This document shows, in pieces, positions 54,801-62,155 of a stretch of 64,000 bases of DNA (positions are counted from its first letter, which is position 1; every line of letters starts with the position of its first letter). Location of the stretch: NCBI RefSeq assembly GCF_014652815.1, contig NZ_BMZN01000003.1:141429-205428 (forward strand), given 5' to 3'. The position numbers were made by a program, and so were the translations under genes. Source of the DNA: Alcaligenes pakistanensis (GTDB taxonomy: Bacteria > Pseudomonadota > Gammaproteobacteria > Burkholderiales > Burkholderiaceae_B). The notes under the pieces are model-generated. The model did not search any database. It was not told where the DNA came from and was given only the letters and a program-made list of their open reading frames with translations.

Positions 54801-55322
54801 GAAAAAGCCGCACGCAGCTTGTACAAACTGATGGCTTACAAGGATGAGTATGAAGTGGCTCGCCTGTTCAGCTCCCCCGCTTTCCGCCAAGATCTGGAAC
54901 AGCAATTTGAAGGTGACTTCTCTTTGCGCTTTCACTTTGCACCGCCCCTACTGTCTCGTCGTGACCCAGCTACCGGCCGCCCTCGCAAAATCACCCTGGG
55001 TCCACGCACAGCCACCTTGTTGCGCTGGATGGCCAAAGGTAAAGGCTTGCGCAATACGCCGCTGGATCCATTTGGCTACACGCATGAGCGTCGTATGGAG
55101 CGTCGCTTCTGGCGCGACTACCAGAACCTGCTCAATAACTTGAGCAGGAATCTGGATCAGGCCAGCTATGCAACGGCGTTGGAACTGGCAGAACTGCCAC
55201 AACAATTGCGTGGCTTCGGTCCGGTCAAAATGGAATCGGCCAAGCAATACGAAGCCCGTTTTAGCGAGCTGTCGCAACAGCTAAAAGATACGGGCCTGCC
55301 CGCTCAGGCTCTACCTGCATAA
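51864..55322 (+). CDS. Indolepyruvate ferredoxin oxidoreductase (fused subunits)
   Basis: The 1152-residue enzyme oxidatively decarboxylates arylpyruvates (and related 2-oxoacids) to acyl-CoA. The N-terminal TPP-binding part (SGYRGSPLGGVDMI near 50) is followed by the pyruvate-ferredoxin-type core and a ferredoxin-like 4Fe-4S region with CEGCGDCGVQSNCLSL. The C-terminal gamma-type domain has VAGVGGTGVITIGAVLSMAV. The subunits are fused in one chain, as in aerobic proteobacteria. The start has GGAGG. Divergent Lrp suggests amino-acid catabolism control. Confidence 0.9.
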   Translation: MTQSVDTQYKLSDNLTAQSGRIFLTGTQALVRMLLTQARLDKEQGLNTAGFVSGYRGSPLGGVDMIMWKAQKHLDQAKVRFQPAINEDLAASMIMGTQQAGERADRTVDGVFSMWYGKGPGVDRAGDALHHGHAAGASQHGGVLMIVGDDHVASSSSIPHASEQSLIAWGIPVVNPCSVEEYERFGVWAWALSRYSGSWVAFKAITETVESGRSFEIEPLEDLAPALADKQGGKHPYDPSKFLTPSMEGTLDARLDSVREFAHKYSLDRVLEAAPEARIGIVSTGKATLDTLDALEQLSGLNDLPAIRHLKIGLSWPVNPQSLNDFIEGLDHVLVIEEKGPIIEDQLKNLLFNRAQRPTVSGKRDIENEVLIPADGQLSPARVAVGLRRWLGHHANVQLPACSVQNLAPIDTNGLTRRPYFCSGCPHNTSTKVPEGSQAMAGVGCHYMATWMDRKTRGLTQMGGEGTDWVGLSPFIQAGHMFQNMGEGTYFHSGYLAIRQAIAAGANITYKILFNDAVAMTGGQPVDGPISVPRICQQTIGEGVRRVVITTDEPERYRSISLPAGVNVYHRRELDRLQRELREISGVTILIHDQTCAAEKRRRRKKNEYPDPARRLFINKAVCEGCGDCGVQSNCLSLVPAETPEGRKRQIDQSSCNKDYSCVEGFCPSFVSVMGGALRRGDQNGQADMKAQLLAKLDALPQPAIQAQDCNVIVAGVGGTGVITIGAVLSMAVHLEGRSSSVLDMTGLAQKGGTVISHIRLSANKETTGAVRVDPGQADLAILCDVVAAAHPNALSCLRPGHTHAIINEYLAPTAEFTRNPDAPLDAQHLLSQLKATAGENQVRSFNAHQAATLLFGDSLLSNMLLMGMAWQQGSMPVSSAAIEQAIRLNGVAIQANLDAFHLGRVLGHDQKALTSLLAPAAQVVTLQRRETLEQIMQRCTSSLEQYQNAAYAQRFTSTINALHAAEQKLRPGQRPTLTEKAARSLYKLMAYKDEYEVARLFSSPAFRQDLEQQFEGDFSLRFHFAPPLLSRRDPATGRPRKITLGPRTATLLRWMAKGKGLRNTPLDPFGYTHERRMERRFWRDYQNLLNNLSRNLDQASYATALELAELPQQLRGFGPVKMESAKQYEARFSELSQQLKDTGLPAQALPA

Positions 55323-55364
55323 GGTTTTCCAGCCCGTATTGCCTACCCCTTAACCTGCCCTTTC

Positions 55365-55390
55365 AGCCCTGCTTATGCAGGGCTTTTTTT
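55365..55390 (+). terminator. Terminator after the oxidoreductase gene
   Basis: An eight-pair stem (AGCCCTGC / GCAGGGCT) with loop TTAT and eight T lies 43 bp after the stop. Confidence 0.88.
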
Positions 55391-55783
55391 TGCCTGCCTA
55401 GGTGTGAAAAACAGAGGGCATTTTCTTCTTAAAGATCGACTAGCCAGCGATCCTTTTCTGGCATCCAAGCTGTGTTTTAAAACGTCGATACTCCAACGCC
55501 AATCATCTCGCAAATCGTCAAAAATCAGGAACTTGGACACGGCTCTCAATCTGCGACTGATGCTCAGAACGCAACTTATTGGAGACAGCCAGCATCTATT
55601 CGCAAATCCATAAGCCACAAGCTATGATTAATGCTTGACTGTCTAGAGGCTTACGTTAGACTTCTAAGCGTATAAGGTATCTACCTTAAACGCCTGCGTC
55701 ATTTGAAAAAGGCCATTGCAGTTTTCCAGGCCAGGTCAAATGGGTGTGGACAAACTAAAGACTTGTTCTCGAGGAGCATGATC
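55391..55783. other. Intergenic region before the histone-like gene
   Basis: About 390 bp have no convincing gene; a 69-codon frame at 55404 has no recognisable protein or ribosome-binding site. The stretch is AT-richer and probably carries the promoter and 5' leader of the histone H1-like gene, whose Shine-Dalgarno (GAGGAG) is at 55771-55776. Confidence 0.45.
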
Positions 55784-56728
55784 ATGGCAACAGCCAAGAA
55801 AGGCGCAGCAAAAGCAGCAAGCAGCAAAACCGTCAGCCCTAAAAAAGCAACGCCAGCCAAAACAGCCGCAGCTCCAGTCAAAGCGACTGCTACCAAGACC
55901 AGTCCCAGCAGCAAACCCGCTGCCACAAAGTCCCCCGCTAAAACCACTGCCACCAAGACCAGCAAGGCTGCTGTAAAAGCCCCTGCCAAGTCTACGGCCA
56001 GCGCCGCCGCCAAAAAAACGGTAGCGAAAAAAGCAGCGGTCAAGAAAGCCACTCCAGCAAAAACCACTGCAGTAAAAACTGCGACGACCAAGACCACAGC
56101 GGTCAAAACGGTAGCTAAAAAAGCGGCAGCCAAAAAGACTGTTGCTAAAAAAGTGGTCGCCAAAAAGGTAGTGGCTAAAAAGGCTGTGGCCAAAAAAGCG
56201 GTTGCTAAAAAGGCAGTTACCAAACAGGCAGTTGCCAAACAGGCACCCGCCAAAAAAGTCGTCGCTAAAAAAGCAGTCGCCAAGAAAACAGTGGCCAAAA
56301 AAGTAGCTGCGCCTAAAACGGCCAGCACTAAAACAGCCGCTGCCAAAAAGCCTGCCACTGCTGCCGCTAAAAAAGCGACCAGCACCAAAGCAAGCAAACC
56401 TGTGGCCAAAAAAGCCACGCCAAGCAAAGCGGCAGCTAAACCTGCCACCAAAACCAGCACCAAGGCAGCCGTAAAGACAGCGGCTAAAAAAGCCAGTCCT
56501 GCCACCAGTGCCAAGAAACCCGTAGCTCCAAAGAAGAAAGAAGTTAAATCCGTGACCGCAGAAACCAAGACACCAAAGACCAGTTCCAACGCAGAAGCAG
56601 CGCCTAAAGTCGGCAATAAAACAGCCGCTCGCAAGGCCACTAAAACGGCTGCGGCCGCTACCGAGGAACGCCGCGAAGACCTTAACCCCGCTGGCTCCTG
56701 GCCCTTCCCGACTGGCAAGCGTCCTTAA
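55784..56728 (+). CDS. Histone H1-like DNA-binding protein, Lys/Ala-rich
   Basis: The protein has about 314 residues, starting at ATG 55784 after GAGGAG (an ATG six bases upstream is less well spaced). It is very rich in Ala and Lys with scattered Thr/Pro/Val, and its middle carries 13 tandem five-residue units of the V-A-K-K-x type. The end breaks the pattern: [21 protein letters not shown], a compact tail typical of betaproteobacterial histone-like proteins. Such proteins bind DNA non-specifically and shape the nucleoid. The antisense frames of over 300 residues result from codon composition and are not genes. Confidence 0.85.
   Translation: MATAKKGAAKAASSKTVSPKKATPAKTAAAPVKATATKTSPSSKPAATKSPAKTTATKTSKAAVKAPAKSTASAAAKKTVAKKAAVKKATPAKTTAVKTATTKTTAVKTVAKKAAAKKTVAKKVVAKKVVAKKAVAKKAVAKKAVTKQAVAKQAPAKKVVAKKAVAKKTVAKKVAAPKTASTKTAAAKKPATAAAKKATSTKASKPVAKKATPSKAAAKPATKTSTKAAVKTAAKKASPATSAKKPVAPKKKEVKSVTAETKTPKTSSNAEAAPKVGNKTAARKATKTAAAATEERREDLNPAGSWPFPTGKRP
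56111..56305 (+). repeat. Thirteen tandem 15-bp in-frame repeats in the histone-like gene
   Basis: Units of GTN-GCY-AAA-AAR-NNN repeat thirteen times with silent and conservative changes (two have AAA-CAG, one starts CCC, one starts GCA, one has ACC in place of GCY). Each codes one V-A-K-K-x step. Such a tract is prone to slippage that changes repeat number without frameshift. Confidence 0.85.
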
Positions 56729-56756
56729 TCGCACGCTGCTTGTTTATTTTTCCTCC

Positions 56757-56790
56757 AAGAGCCACCCTGATCAGGGTGGCTCTTTGGTTT
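56757..56790 (+). terminator. Terminator after the histone-like gene
   Basis: A perfect 14-pair palindrome centred at 56770/56771 (AAGAGCCACCCTGA and its inverse) is followed by a T-rich segment, 28 bp after the stop. Confidence 0.82.
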
Positions 56791-56843
56791 TGTAGCACTT
56801 GCATGCGACAATTCCCTCTCCCCTCAACTCATACCAAGCAACT

Positions 56844-57407
56844 ATGTTCAGTGAAGTCGCCCTCTTCCTAATCCATATTGTTCTATCGCTGCTGGGCACG
56901 ATTTTGCTACTGCGTGCCTGGGTGTATGCGCTCAGAATTCATCCTTTCAATCCTTATTCGCAAGCCATGTTCAAAGTAACGGACTGGCTGATCATGCCCT
57001 TGCGACGTGTGATCAAAAGCGGCAATCGTTGGGACTGGACCTCCTTGGCCGGTGCCTGGCTCAGCGCCCTGATCTACCTGGTTCTTAGCGCCATGGTGCT
57101 GACCGGGTCGGTAACGATGCTGTCCAACCTACCCATGTTCTTGCTGGCCGCTGTCTTTACCGTGCTGCGCTGGACCCTGAGCCTGGTCTTTTGGGTCGTG
57201 CTGTTGCAAGCCCTGCTGTCCTGGATTCAGCCACAATCGCCCAGCATGCCTTTGTTGCGCTCCATTACGGCTCCCCTGCTGGACCCGATCCGCCGCGTCT
57301 TGCCCGATTTGGGTGGCCTGGATCTGTCGCCTCTGGTCTTGTTGCTCCTGACCCAGGTTCTGAATATGGTCATCACCCGCACGGCTTTTAGTCTGGTACC
57401 CATCTAA
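56844..57407 (+). CDS. YggT-family membrane protein
   Basis: The 187-residue protein starts at ATG 56844; the 15-residue upstream extension is not supported. It has two YGGT repeats, each with two helices (IVLSLLGTILLLRAWVYALR and LVFWVVLLQALLSWIQPQ), and the conserved R-x-x-P turns (WLIMPLRRVIK and LLDPIRRVLPDLGGLDLSPL). YggT proteins are linked to division or envelope function. A terminator follows. Confidence 0.85.
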   Translation: MFSEVALFLIHIVLSLLGTILLLRAWVYALRIHPFNPYSQAMFKVTDWLIMPLRRVIKSGNRWDWTSLAGAWLSALIYLVLSAMVLTGSVTMLSNLPMFLLAAVFTVLRWTLSLVFWVVLLQALLSWIQPQSPSMPLLRSITAPLLDPIRRVLPDLGGLDLSPLVLLLLTQVLNMVITRTAFSLVPI

Positions 57408-57428
57408 ACACTGGACAGTGCCTGCTTG

Positions 57429-57462
57429 AAAAAGCCTGAGCATCGCGCTCAGGCTTTTTTTT
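57429..57462 (+). terminator. Terminator after yggT-like gene (bidirectional)
   Basis: A 13-pair stem (AAAAAGCCTGAGC / GCTCAGGCTTTTT) with a 5-nt loop and an eight-T run lies 22 bp after the yggT stop. Confidence 0.88.
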
Positions 57463-57574
57463 GATCCAGAATTCTGACTACTTGTAGAGGCTCGAATTCA
57501 AGAGCAAGAATCAGGATGTCTTGCCCAAATGGGGACTTTATACTGGCCTCATCACCAATCTGCAGGCTACTTCT

Positions 57575-59305
57575 ATGACTCGCCTTCACACCAAACAGGA
57601 CCCGACCAGCCGCTACCATCAGGCAGAACAATTCCTGGCTGCGCTCGATGAAGACTGGCATGCACTGATCAAGCTCGTTGGCCCTTGCGTGCATCAGCCC
57701 CGGCCAGAGCGTGACCCCTATGAGGCCCTGATCCGCTCCGTGGTGTATCAACAATTACACACTCGTGCTGCTGAACGCATCTTGCAGCGTCTGATCAATA
57801 TCTACCCGCACGGTCACTGCCCCAGCCCTGAGGAAGTGCTGGCCACCCCTTATGAAACCTTACGTGCTTGCGGCTTGTCCGGTGCCAAAGCCACCAGTAT
57901 TCTGGGACTCGCCCAGGCACGCTTGGACGGCATCATTCCCGATCAGGCCACAGCATTGAACATGCCAGACGAAAAACTGATCAAGCGACTGACCACGCTG
58001 CGCGGCATAGGCCGCTGGACCGTGGAAATGATGATGATGTACACGCTGGAACACGAAGACATTCTGCCGGCCGATGACTTTGGTGTACGTGAAGGCTATC
58101 GGAACTTGAAGCGTCTGGACAAAGCCCCCAGCGCACGTGTCTTGCGAGAGCTGGGCCAAGCATGGGCGCCATATCGCAGCGTGGCGTCCTGGTACTTGTG
58201 GCGCATGCCACGACAGGCGGCAACACCTGCTCCCTACCGAACAGATGCACAACGCTGGCAAGCCATTGTGGAGCGGGACAAACAGGCGGATAGCCATTTT
58301 GTGTATGCCGTCCCCAGCACCGGTACTTATGCCCGGCCCAGCGCCGCATCACGACGTCCGAACAAAGAGCATGTGCGCTATTTCGACACCGCCGAGCAAG
58401 CCGAACAAGCTGGTTTCAGGGCCAGCCGTCACAAGCATGCGGATCGTCAGCAGCAGTCTGAGCAGCGTCACGATTTGATCGTCCAAGCCTGCCGTCTGAT
58501 CGAAACACAAAACCCCGCTCCTAAACTGGAAGAGCTGGCTGACTCCCTGGGGATGAGCCCGTATCATTTCCATCGTATTTTCAAAGCCCAGACCGGGCTG
58601 ACACCGCACGCTTATGCCAAGGCGCATCGCAGTCAGCGCCTGCGTCAAGAACTGGATAAAGCCGGGCAAAGCATTACCGACGCGATTTACGAGGCGGGCT
58701 ACGGTACCCACAGCCAGTTCTACGACGAATCCCACACCATGTTGGGCATGCCTGCCAAGACATTCAGAAAACAGGGCCAAGGCCGCATTATTCGTTTCGC
58801 AATTGCGCAATGCAGTCTGGGCGCGCTACTGGTTGCTGAAAGTGATCGCGGTATTTGCGCCATTTCCTTGGGTGATGACCCCAAGAGCCTGCTGGAGCAA
58901 TTGCAGGATCGCTTCAAGGCGGCTGAATTGATTGGCGCAGATCCACAGTTCAACCAACGGGTAGCACAAGTCGTGGCGATGGTTGAAGAGCCTGCTGTCG
59001 GTTTGAGTCTGCCCTTGGATATCCAGGGTACGGCCTTTCAACAACGAGTCTGGGAGCTGCTGCGCCATATTCCTGTCGGCCAGACATGGAGCTACACCGA
59101 ACTGGCCGAGCGTTTAGGCATGCCCAATGGTGCGCGTGCAGTAGCACGGGCTTGCGCCAGCAATACTCTGGCCATTGCCATCCCCTGCCATCGGGTCGTA
59201 CGCCAAAGCGGTGATCTGGCCGGTTATCGCTGGGGCCTGGAGCGCAAGAAAACCTTGCTGGAGCGGGAACGTTCCAAGGCCGCCAGCCACAACAAACCTG
59301 CATAA
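57575..59305 (+). CDS. AlkA-Ada fusion: 3-methyladenine glycosylase with O6-alkylguanine methyltransferase
   Basis: The 576-residue protein (ATG 57575) fuses three repair parts. Residues about 25-215 are an AlkA-type HhH-GPD glycosylase: LRGIGRWTVEMMMMYTLE is the hairpin-helix-hairpin, with catalytic Asp167/168 in LPADDFGVREG. Residues about 225-300 match the Ada zinc domain (FVYAVPSTGTYARPS). About 305-400 is an AraC-type HTH (LEELADSLGMSPYHFHRIFK). About 405-570 is the O6-alkylguanine methyltransferase with acceptor Cys538 in IPCHRVV. All four Ada zinc cysteines are replaced: Ala253, Ala257, Ser284 and Lys287 align in exact spacing with Ada Cys38, 42, 69 and 72. The phosphotriester-sensing function is therefore probably lost while both repair active sites remain. 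Confidence 0.9.
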   Translation: MTRLHTKQDPTSRYHQAEQFLAALDEDWHALIKLVGPCVHQPRPERDPYEALIRSVVYQQLHTRAAERILQRLINIYPHGHCPSPEEVLATPYETLRACGLSGAKATSILGLAQARLDGIIPDQATALNMPDEKLIKRLTTLRGIGRWTVEMMMMYTLEHEDILPADDFGVREGYRNLKRLDKAPSARVLRELGQAWAPYRSVASWYLWRMPRQAATPAPYRTDAQRWQAIVERDKQADSHFVYAVPSTGTYARPSAASRRPNKEHVRYFDTAEQAEQAGFRASRHKHADRQQQSEQRHDLIVQACRLIETQNPAPKLEELADSLGMSPYHFHRIFKAQTGLTPHAYAKAHRSQRLRQELDKAGQSITDAIYEAGYGTHSQFYDESHTMLGMPAKTFRKQGQGRIIRFAIAQCSLGALLVAESDRGICAISLGDDPKSLLEQLQDRFKAAELIGADPQFNQRVAQVVAMVEEPAVGLSLPLDIQGTAFQQRVWELLRHIPVGQTWSYTELAERLGMPNGARAVARACASNTLAIAIPCHRVVRQSGDLAGYRWGLERKKTLLERERSKAASHNKPA

Positions 59306-59338
59306 AAAAATCCCGGCTATCAAGCCGGGATTTTTTAT
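59305..59338. terminator. Bidirectional terminator between the Ada fusion and the glycine-zipper gene
   Basis: A perfect 14-pair stem (AAAAAATCCCGGCT and its inverse) with loop ATCA starts at the last base of the Ada-fusion stop codon. T-runs on both strands serve both convergent genes. Confidence 0.92.
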
Positions 59339-59360
59339 CATCAAAGCCTGAAGGCTTTGT

Positions 59361-59852
59361 TTACATAGGCACCACACGGGTTGGGCCATTGCCACTTAGC
59401 ATGCGTACACGCTGACCAACGGAAACGGGGACATCCGCTTCCTGGGCCACAACACGAGTCTCGCCATTATCCAGCTGAACCGTGATTTCCAGACCCTGGG
59501 TTTTGCCCATGCGGTTTTCAACCGCATTACCGACAATACCGCCCAGCAAGGCACCACCAATACTGGCCAGAATGCTGCCGCGACCGCCACCAATAGTGCT
59601 GGCAGCCACACCACCCAGAGCCGCGCCACCCAAGGTGCCGACGCCCGACGATTGGTCATCCTGAATAGTTACCGTACGCACGGCAGCCACAGTGCCCAAA
59701 CGCACGATTTGCTCGCGCTGGGCCTGACCGTAGTTATATACCGAGCTGGATGCCGATTTATTGGCACAACCCGCCAAGAAAAGTACCGGCGCTGCCAGGC
59801 TCGCCACGACCAGCAGACGTACTTTGGGACGATCAAAAAAAGAAACGTACAT
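59361..59852 (-). CDS. Glycine-zipper outer-membrane lipoprotein (SlyB/Pcp-like)
   Basis: The 163-residue precursor (ATG 59852, with GGAG nine bases upstream; a longer ATG at 59888 is less likely) has the lipobox LAGC and a glycine-zipper membrane segment (GTLGGAALGGVAASTIGGG, SILASIGGALLGGIVGN). A C-terminal beta part follows with ITVQLDNGETRVVAQEADVP. It belongs to the SlyB/Pcp 17-kDa-antigen family, which stabilises the outer membrane. Confidence 0.88.
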   Translation of the reverse strand: MYVSFFDRPKVRLLVVASLAAPVLFLAGCANKSASSSVYNYGQAQREQIVRLGTVAAVRTVTIQDDQSSGVGTLGGAALGGVAASTIGGGRGSILASIGGALLGGIVGNAVENRMGKTQGLEITVQLDNGETRVVAQEADVPVSVGQRVRMLSGNGPTRVVPM

Positions 59853-59909
59853 ACGGTTTACTCCGAAAAACGTACCTGGCCGAATCATAGAAAATTGCTG
59901 AGTGCCGTC

Positions 59910-60851
59910 TTAGAGGCTGCGCTCAATACCATAATGCTGTTTTAGCATGGCCGAAATGTCTGACCGTTTAAATTCATGATTTTGCGGGCCATCGCTCTCG
60001 ATTTTAATACTGCCCATCAAGTTGCCCAAGCCACAAGCCTCTTCCCAGCTCCAGCCTTTTGTAAGGCCATATAACAAGCCAGCCCGATGCGCATCGCCGC
60101 AACCCGTAGGATCCACTACTTTTTCGACCACAACCGGTGCAATGTCGATTTTCTGACCATTGTGATAAAGCGTGCTGCCATGCTCGCCACGCGTCACCAC
60201 AGCCGCTTGCAAGCCCTGTGCAATCTCATCCATGCTCTTGCCCGTACGCTGCTCAATAACTTCGGCTTCGTACTCATTAGCCGTAAGAACTTGACACAGT
60301 TGCAGCATCTCCAGCAGGTCCTCGCCTGTGTACAAAGGCATGGCTTGGCCCAGGTCAAAAATAAAGGGGGTGCCTTGCGCATGCAGACGGCGGGCATGGG
60401 CAAACATCCCGTCTTTCGAGTCCGGAGCCACAATCCCCCACGCTGCTTCTTGGCCGGTCACATCGATTTTGGCCGAGTTCACCATCGCACCGGGGTGAAA
60501 AGACGTAATCTGGCTGGCAGCCAAGTCTGTAGTGATGAAACACTGCGGGGTAAACATTTCAGGCATCACACGCACCATGCTGGTATCAATACCCTGCTCT
60601 TGCATGTGCTGCACATAATCCACACCGTCGCTGCCCACCGCGCCCACAGGCACGGGCTGGCCACCCAGCATATTTAGCGTGTAGGCGATATTCCCCGCAC
60701 AACCGCCCCATTCCTTGCGCAAGCTGGGCACAAAGAAGGAAACGCTCAGGGTTTTAATGCTATCGGGCAAGATGTGATCTTTGAAGTAACCCTCGAAAAC
60801 CGCGATCGTATCAAACGCGATCGAACCACATACAAGCACTCGCTCGGTCAT
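59910..60851 (-). CDS. PfkB-family carbohydrate/nucleoside kinase
   Basis: The 313-residue kinase has the N-terminal GGCAGNIAYTLNMLGGQPVPVGAVG and the C-terminal signature DPTGCGDAHRAGLLYGL with the catalytic Asp. The subgroup resembles bacterial adenosine-kinase-like PfkB proteins; the substrate cannot be fixed. It lies 8 bp after the DUF3426 gene on the same strand, in an operon with prmA and accC. Confidence 0.87.
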   Translation of the reverse strand: MTERVLVCGSIAFDTIAVFEGYFKDHILPDSIKTLSVSFFVPSLRKEWGGCAGNIAYTLNMLGGQPVPVGAVGSDGVDYVQHMQEQGIDTSMVRVMPEMFTPQCFITTDLAASQITSFHPGAMVNSAKIDVTGQEAAWGIVAPDSKDGMFAHARRLHAQGTPFIFDLGQAMPLYTGEDLLEMLQLCQVLTANEYEAEVIEQRTGKSMDEIAQGLQAAVVTRGEHGSTLYHNGQKIDIAPVVVEKVVDPTGCGDAHRAGLLYGLTKGWSWEEACGLGNLMGSIKIESDGPQNHEFKRSDISAMLKQHYGIERSL

Positions 60852-60859
60852 AAATTACC

Positions 60860-62131
60860 TTATGGAAAAAAAGGGCTAATCTGGTAGCCATTAACTTGAA
60901 GCTGCCCGGTATTCAGGGGCAAGCGCACCATGAGTTCACTGCGCGCTGCAAAGGCAGGCTCTCGTCGCTCGGGAGCCAAATACTGGTCCGGCGTAATATT
61001 GCGTCGGGCAATCAAAGCCCCGGAAAAATCTTTTAAATCAAGAACCAAAGTGGGCCATTCCTGGGGCCGCTCAAACTCGTTGCGCAGCGTAAAACCCAGC
61101 GTGGACTGCTCAGGCTGATTGGGTGCCTTGTGCAAGGCGGAGGCCTGGACACGAATCTGGTCCAGGCGTCGCTCGTAAGGCACTTTGCAGGACAAGGTCT
61201 GGCACGTGCGCTCGAACACCGGGCGCAACATGGGTACCTGACTGACAATTTGCACACGGTACACATATAACAACTGCGCCACGAACAGCAGCGCGCCCAA
61301 TACACACAAGCTGGTCCAGAACAAAGAGCCAACGCGCTGGGCCAGACTAGCCTCACCCTCGTAACGTGTTTCCCGCTGCAAGGCGGGATTGGGATCAATC
61401 ACCCAGTCTTGCTCGGGCGAATCGCTATCTTGATCATGGGTGCCATCGGCCTGACGAGACGGGAAAGACGCGCGCAAGGTACTGGCGCGATCGCCCACAC
61501 TGAACTCGGGCTCAGCAGTCGACCAGGATGCCTGACCAATATGGTGATCGCCCTCTGGTCCAGCGGCAGAGCTGGCAGAGACAAAAAAGGGTGTATCTTG
61601 ATCATCCTTAGGCAGAGGCTCTGGCCGGGAACGTGCACGGATGACAGAAGGTTCTGCGGCTGTGACTGAGGGCTCTACCAGCGTCACGGAAGGCTCTACT
61701 ACGGGCGGGACAGAAGGCTCTGTCGGTGCCACAGCGGACTCTGCCGGCGTGACAGGTGCGTGCACCAAAATGGAGTCTGGAAATTTGCGAACCTGCAAAG
61801 ATTCATGGGCCGTGCCTTCATCACGCGGCGGGGCGTGACGGGAATGCTCCACAAAACGAGGTCCTGGTATGGGAGCCTGCAGATCCACTGTATATGCCTG
61901 CTCCTGCCGTGTCGAAGCCGGTGGCTTCAACTCTAGGCTAGGCTCGACCTGAACCGGCGCAGGAGGGGCCACATAGGAAGGCTCAGGGGCTTGCTCATCG
62001 ATGACTTCTTCAAAGCCATCAAAGATATGCGCACATTGAATGCAGCGTATATAGCCCCGGCGGCGTTGCAGCACTTCCACGCTGGCTGCAAACGATGTCC
62101 CGCAACGGGGGCAGCGAGTCTTTAGCTCCAT
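60860..62131 (-). CDS. Zinc-ribbon / DUF3426 membrane protein
   Basis: The 423-residue protein has an N-terminal MJ0042-type zinc ribbon (CPRCGTSFAASVEVLQRRRG then CIQCAHIF). A long low-complexity Pro/Glu/Ser/Val linker follows with EPSV repeats every seven residues at about 132-165, then a transmembrane helix near 275-295 (LFWTSLCVLGALLFVAQLLY) and a DUF3426 domain (FTLRNEFERPQEWPTLVLDL). The function is unknown. The gene conserves its place after prmA. Confidence 0.85.
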   Translation of the reverse strand: MELKTRCPRCGTSFAASVEVLQRRRGYIRCIQCAHIFDGFEEVIDEQAPEPSYVAPPAPVQVEPSLELKPPASTRQEQAYTVDLQAPIPGPRFVEHSRHAPPRDEGTAHESLQVRKFPDSILVHAPVTPAESAVAPTEPSVPPVVEPSVTLVEPSVTAAEPSVIRARSRPEPLPKDDQDTPFFVSASSAAGPEGDHHIGQASWSTAEPEFSVGDRASTLRASFPSRQADGTHDQDSDSPEQDWVIDPNPALQRETRYEGEASLAQRVGSLFWTSLCVLGALLFVAQLLYVYRVQIVSQVPMLRPVFERTCQTLSCKVPYERRLDQIRVQASALHKAPNQPEQSTLGFTLRNEFERPQEWPTLVLDLKDFSGALIARRNITPDQYLAPERREPAFAARSELMVRLPLNTGQLQVNGYQISPFFP

Positions 62132-62155
62132 GAACTCACCTTAAGTTCTGCCGTC

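Noticed and set aside
55404-55613. 69-codon plus-strand frame after the oxidoreductase terminator
   Set aside because: It has no ribosome-binding site, no recognisable domain and lies in the AT-richer upstream region of the histone-like gene.
56111-56305. Repeats suspected as a CRISPR array
   Set aside because: The period is 15 bp, in frame, without spacers, and codes V-A-K-K-x units, so it is a coding repeat.
55699-56734. Long minus-strand frames of over 330 codons opposite the histone-like gene
   Set aside because: They arise from the repetitive A/K codons of the real gene and encode low-complexity Leu/Ala- or Gly/Phe-rich chains.
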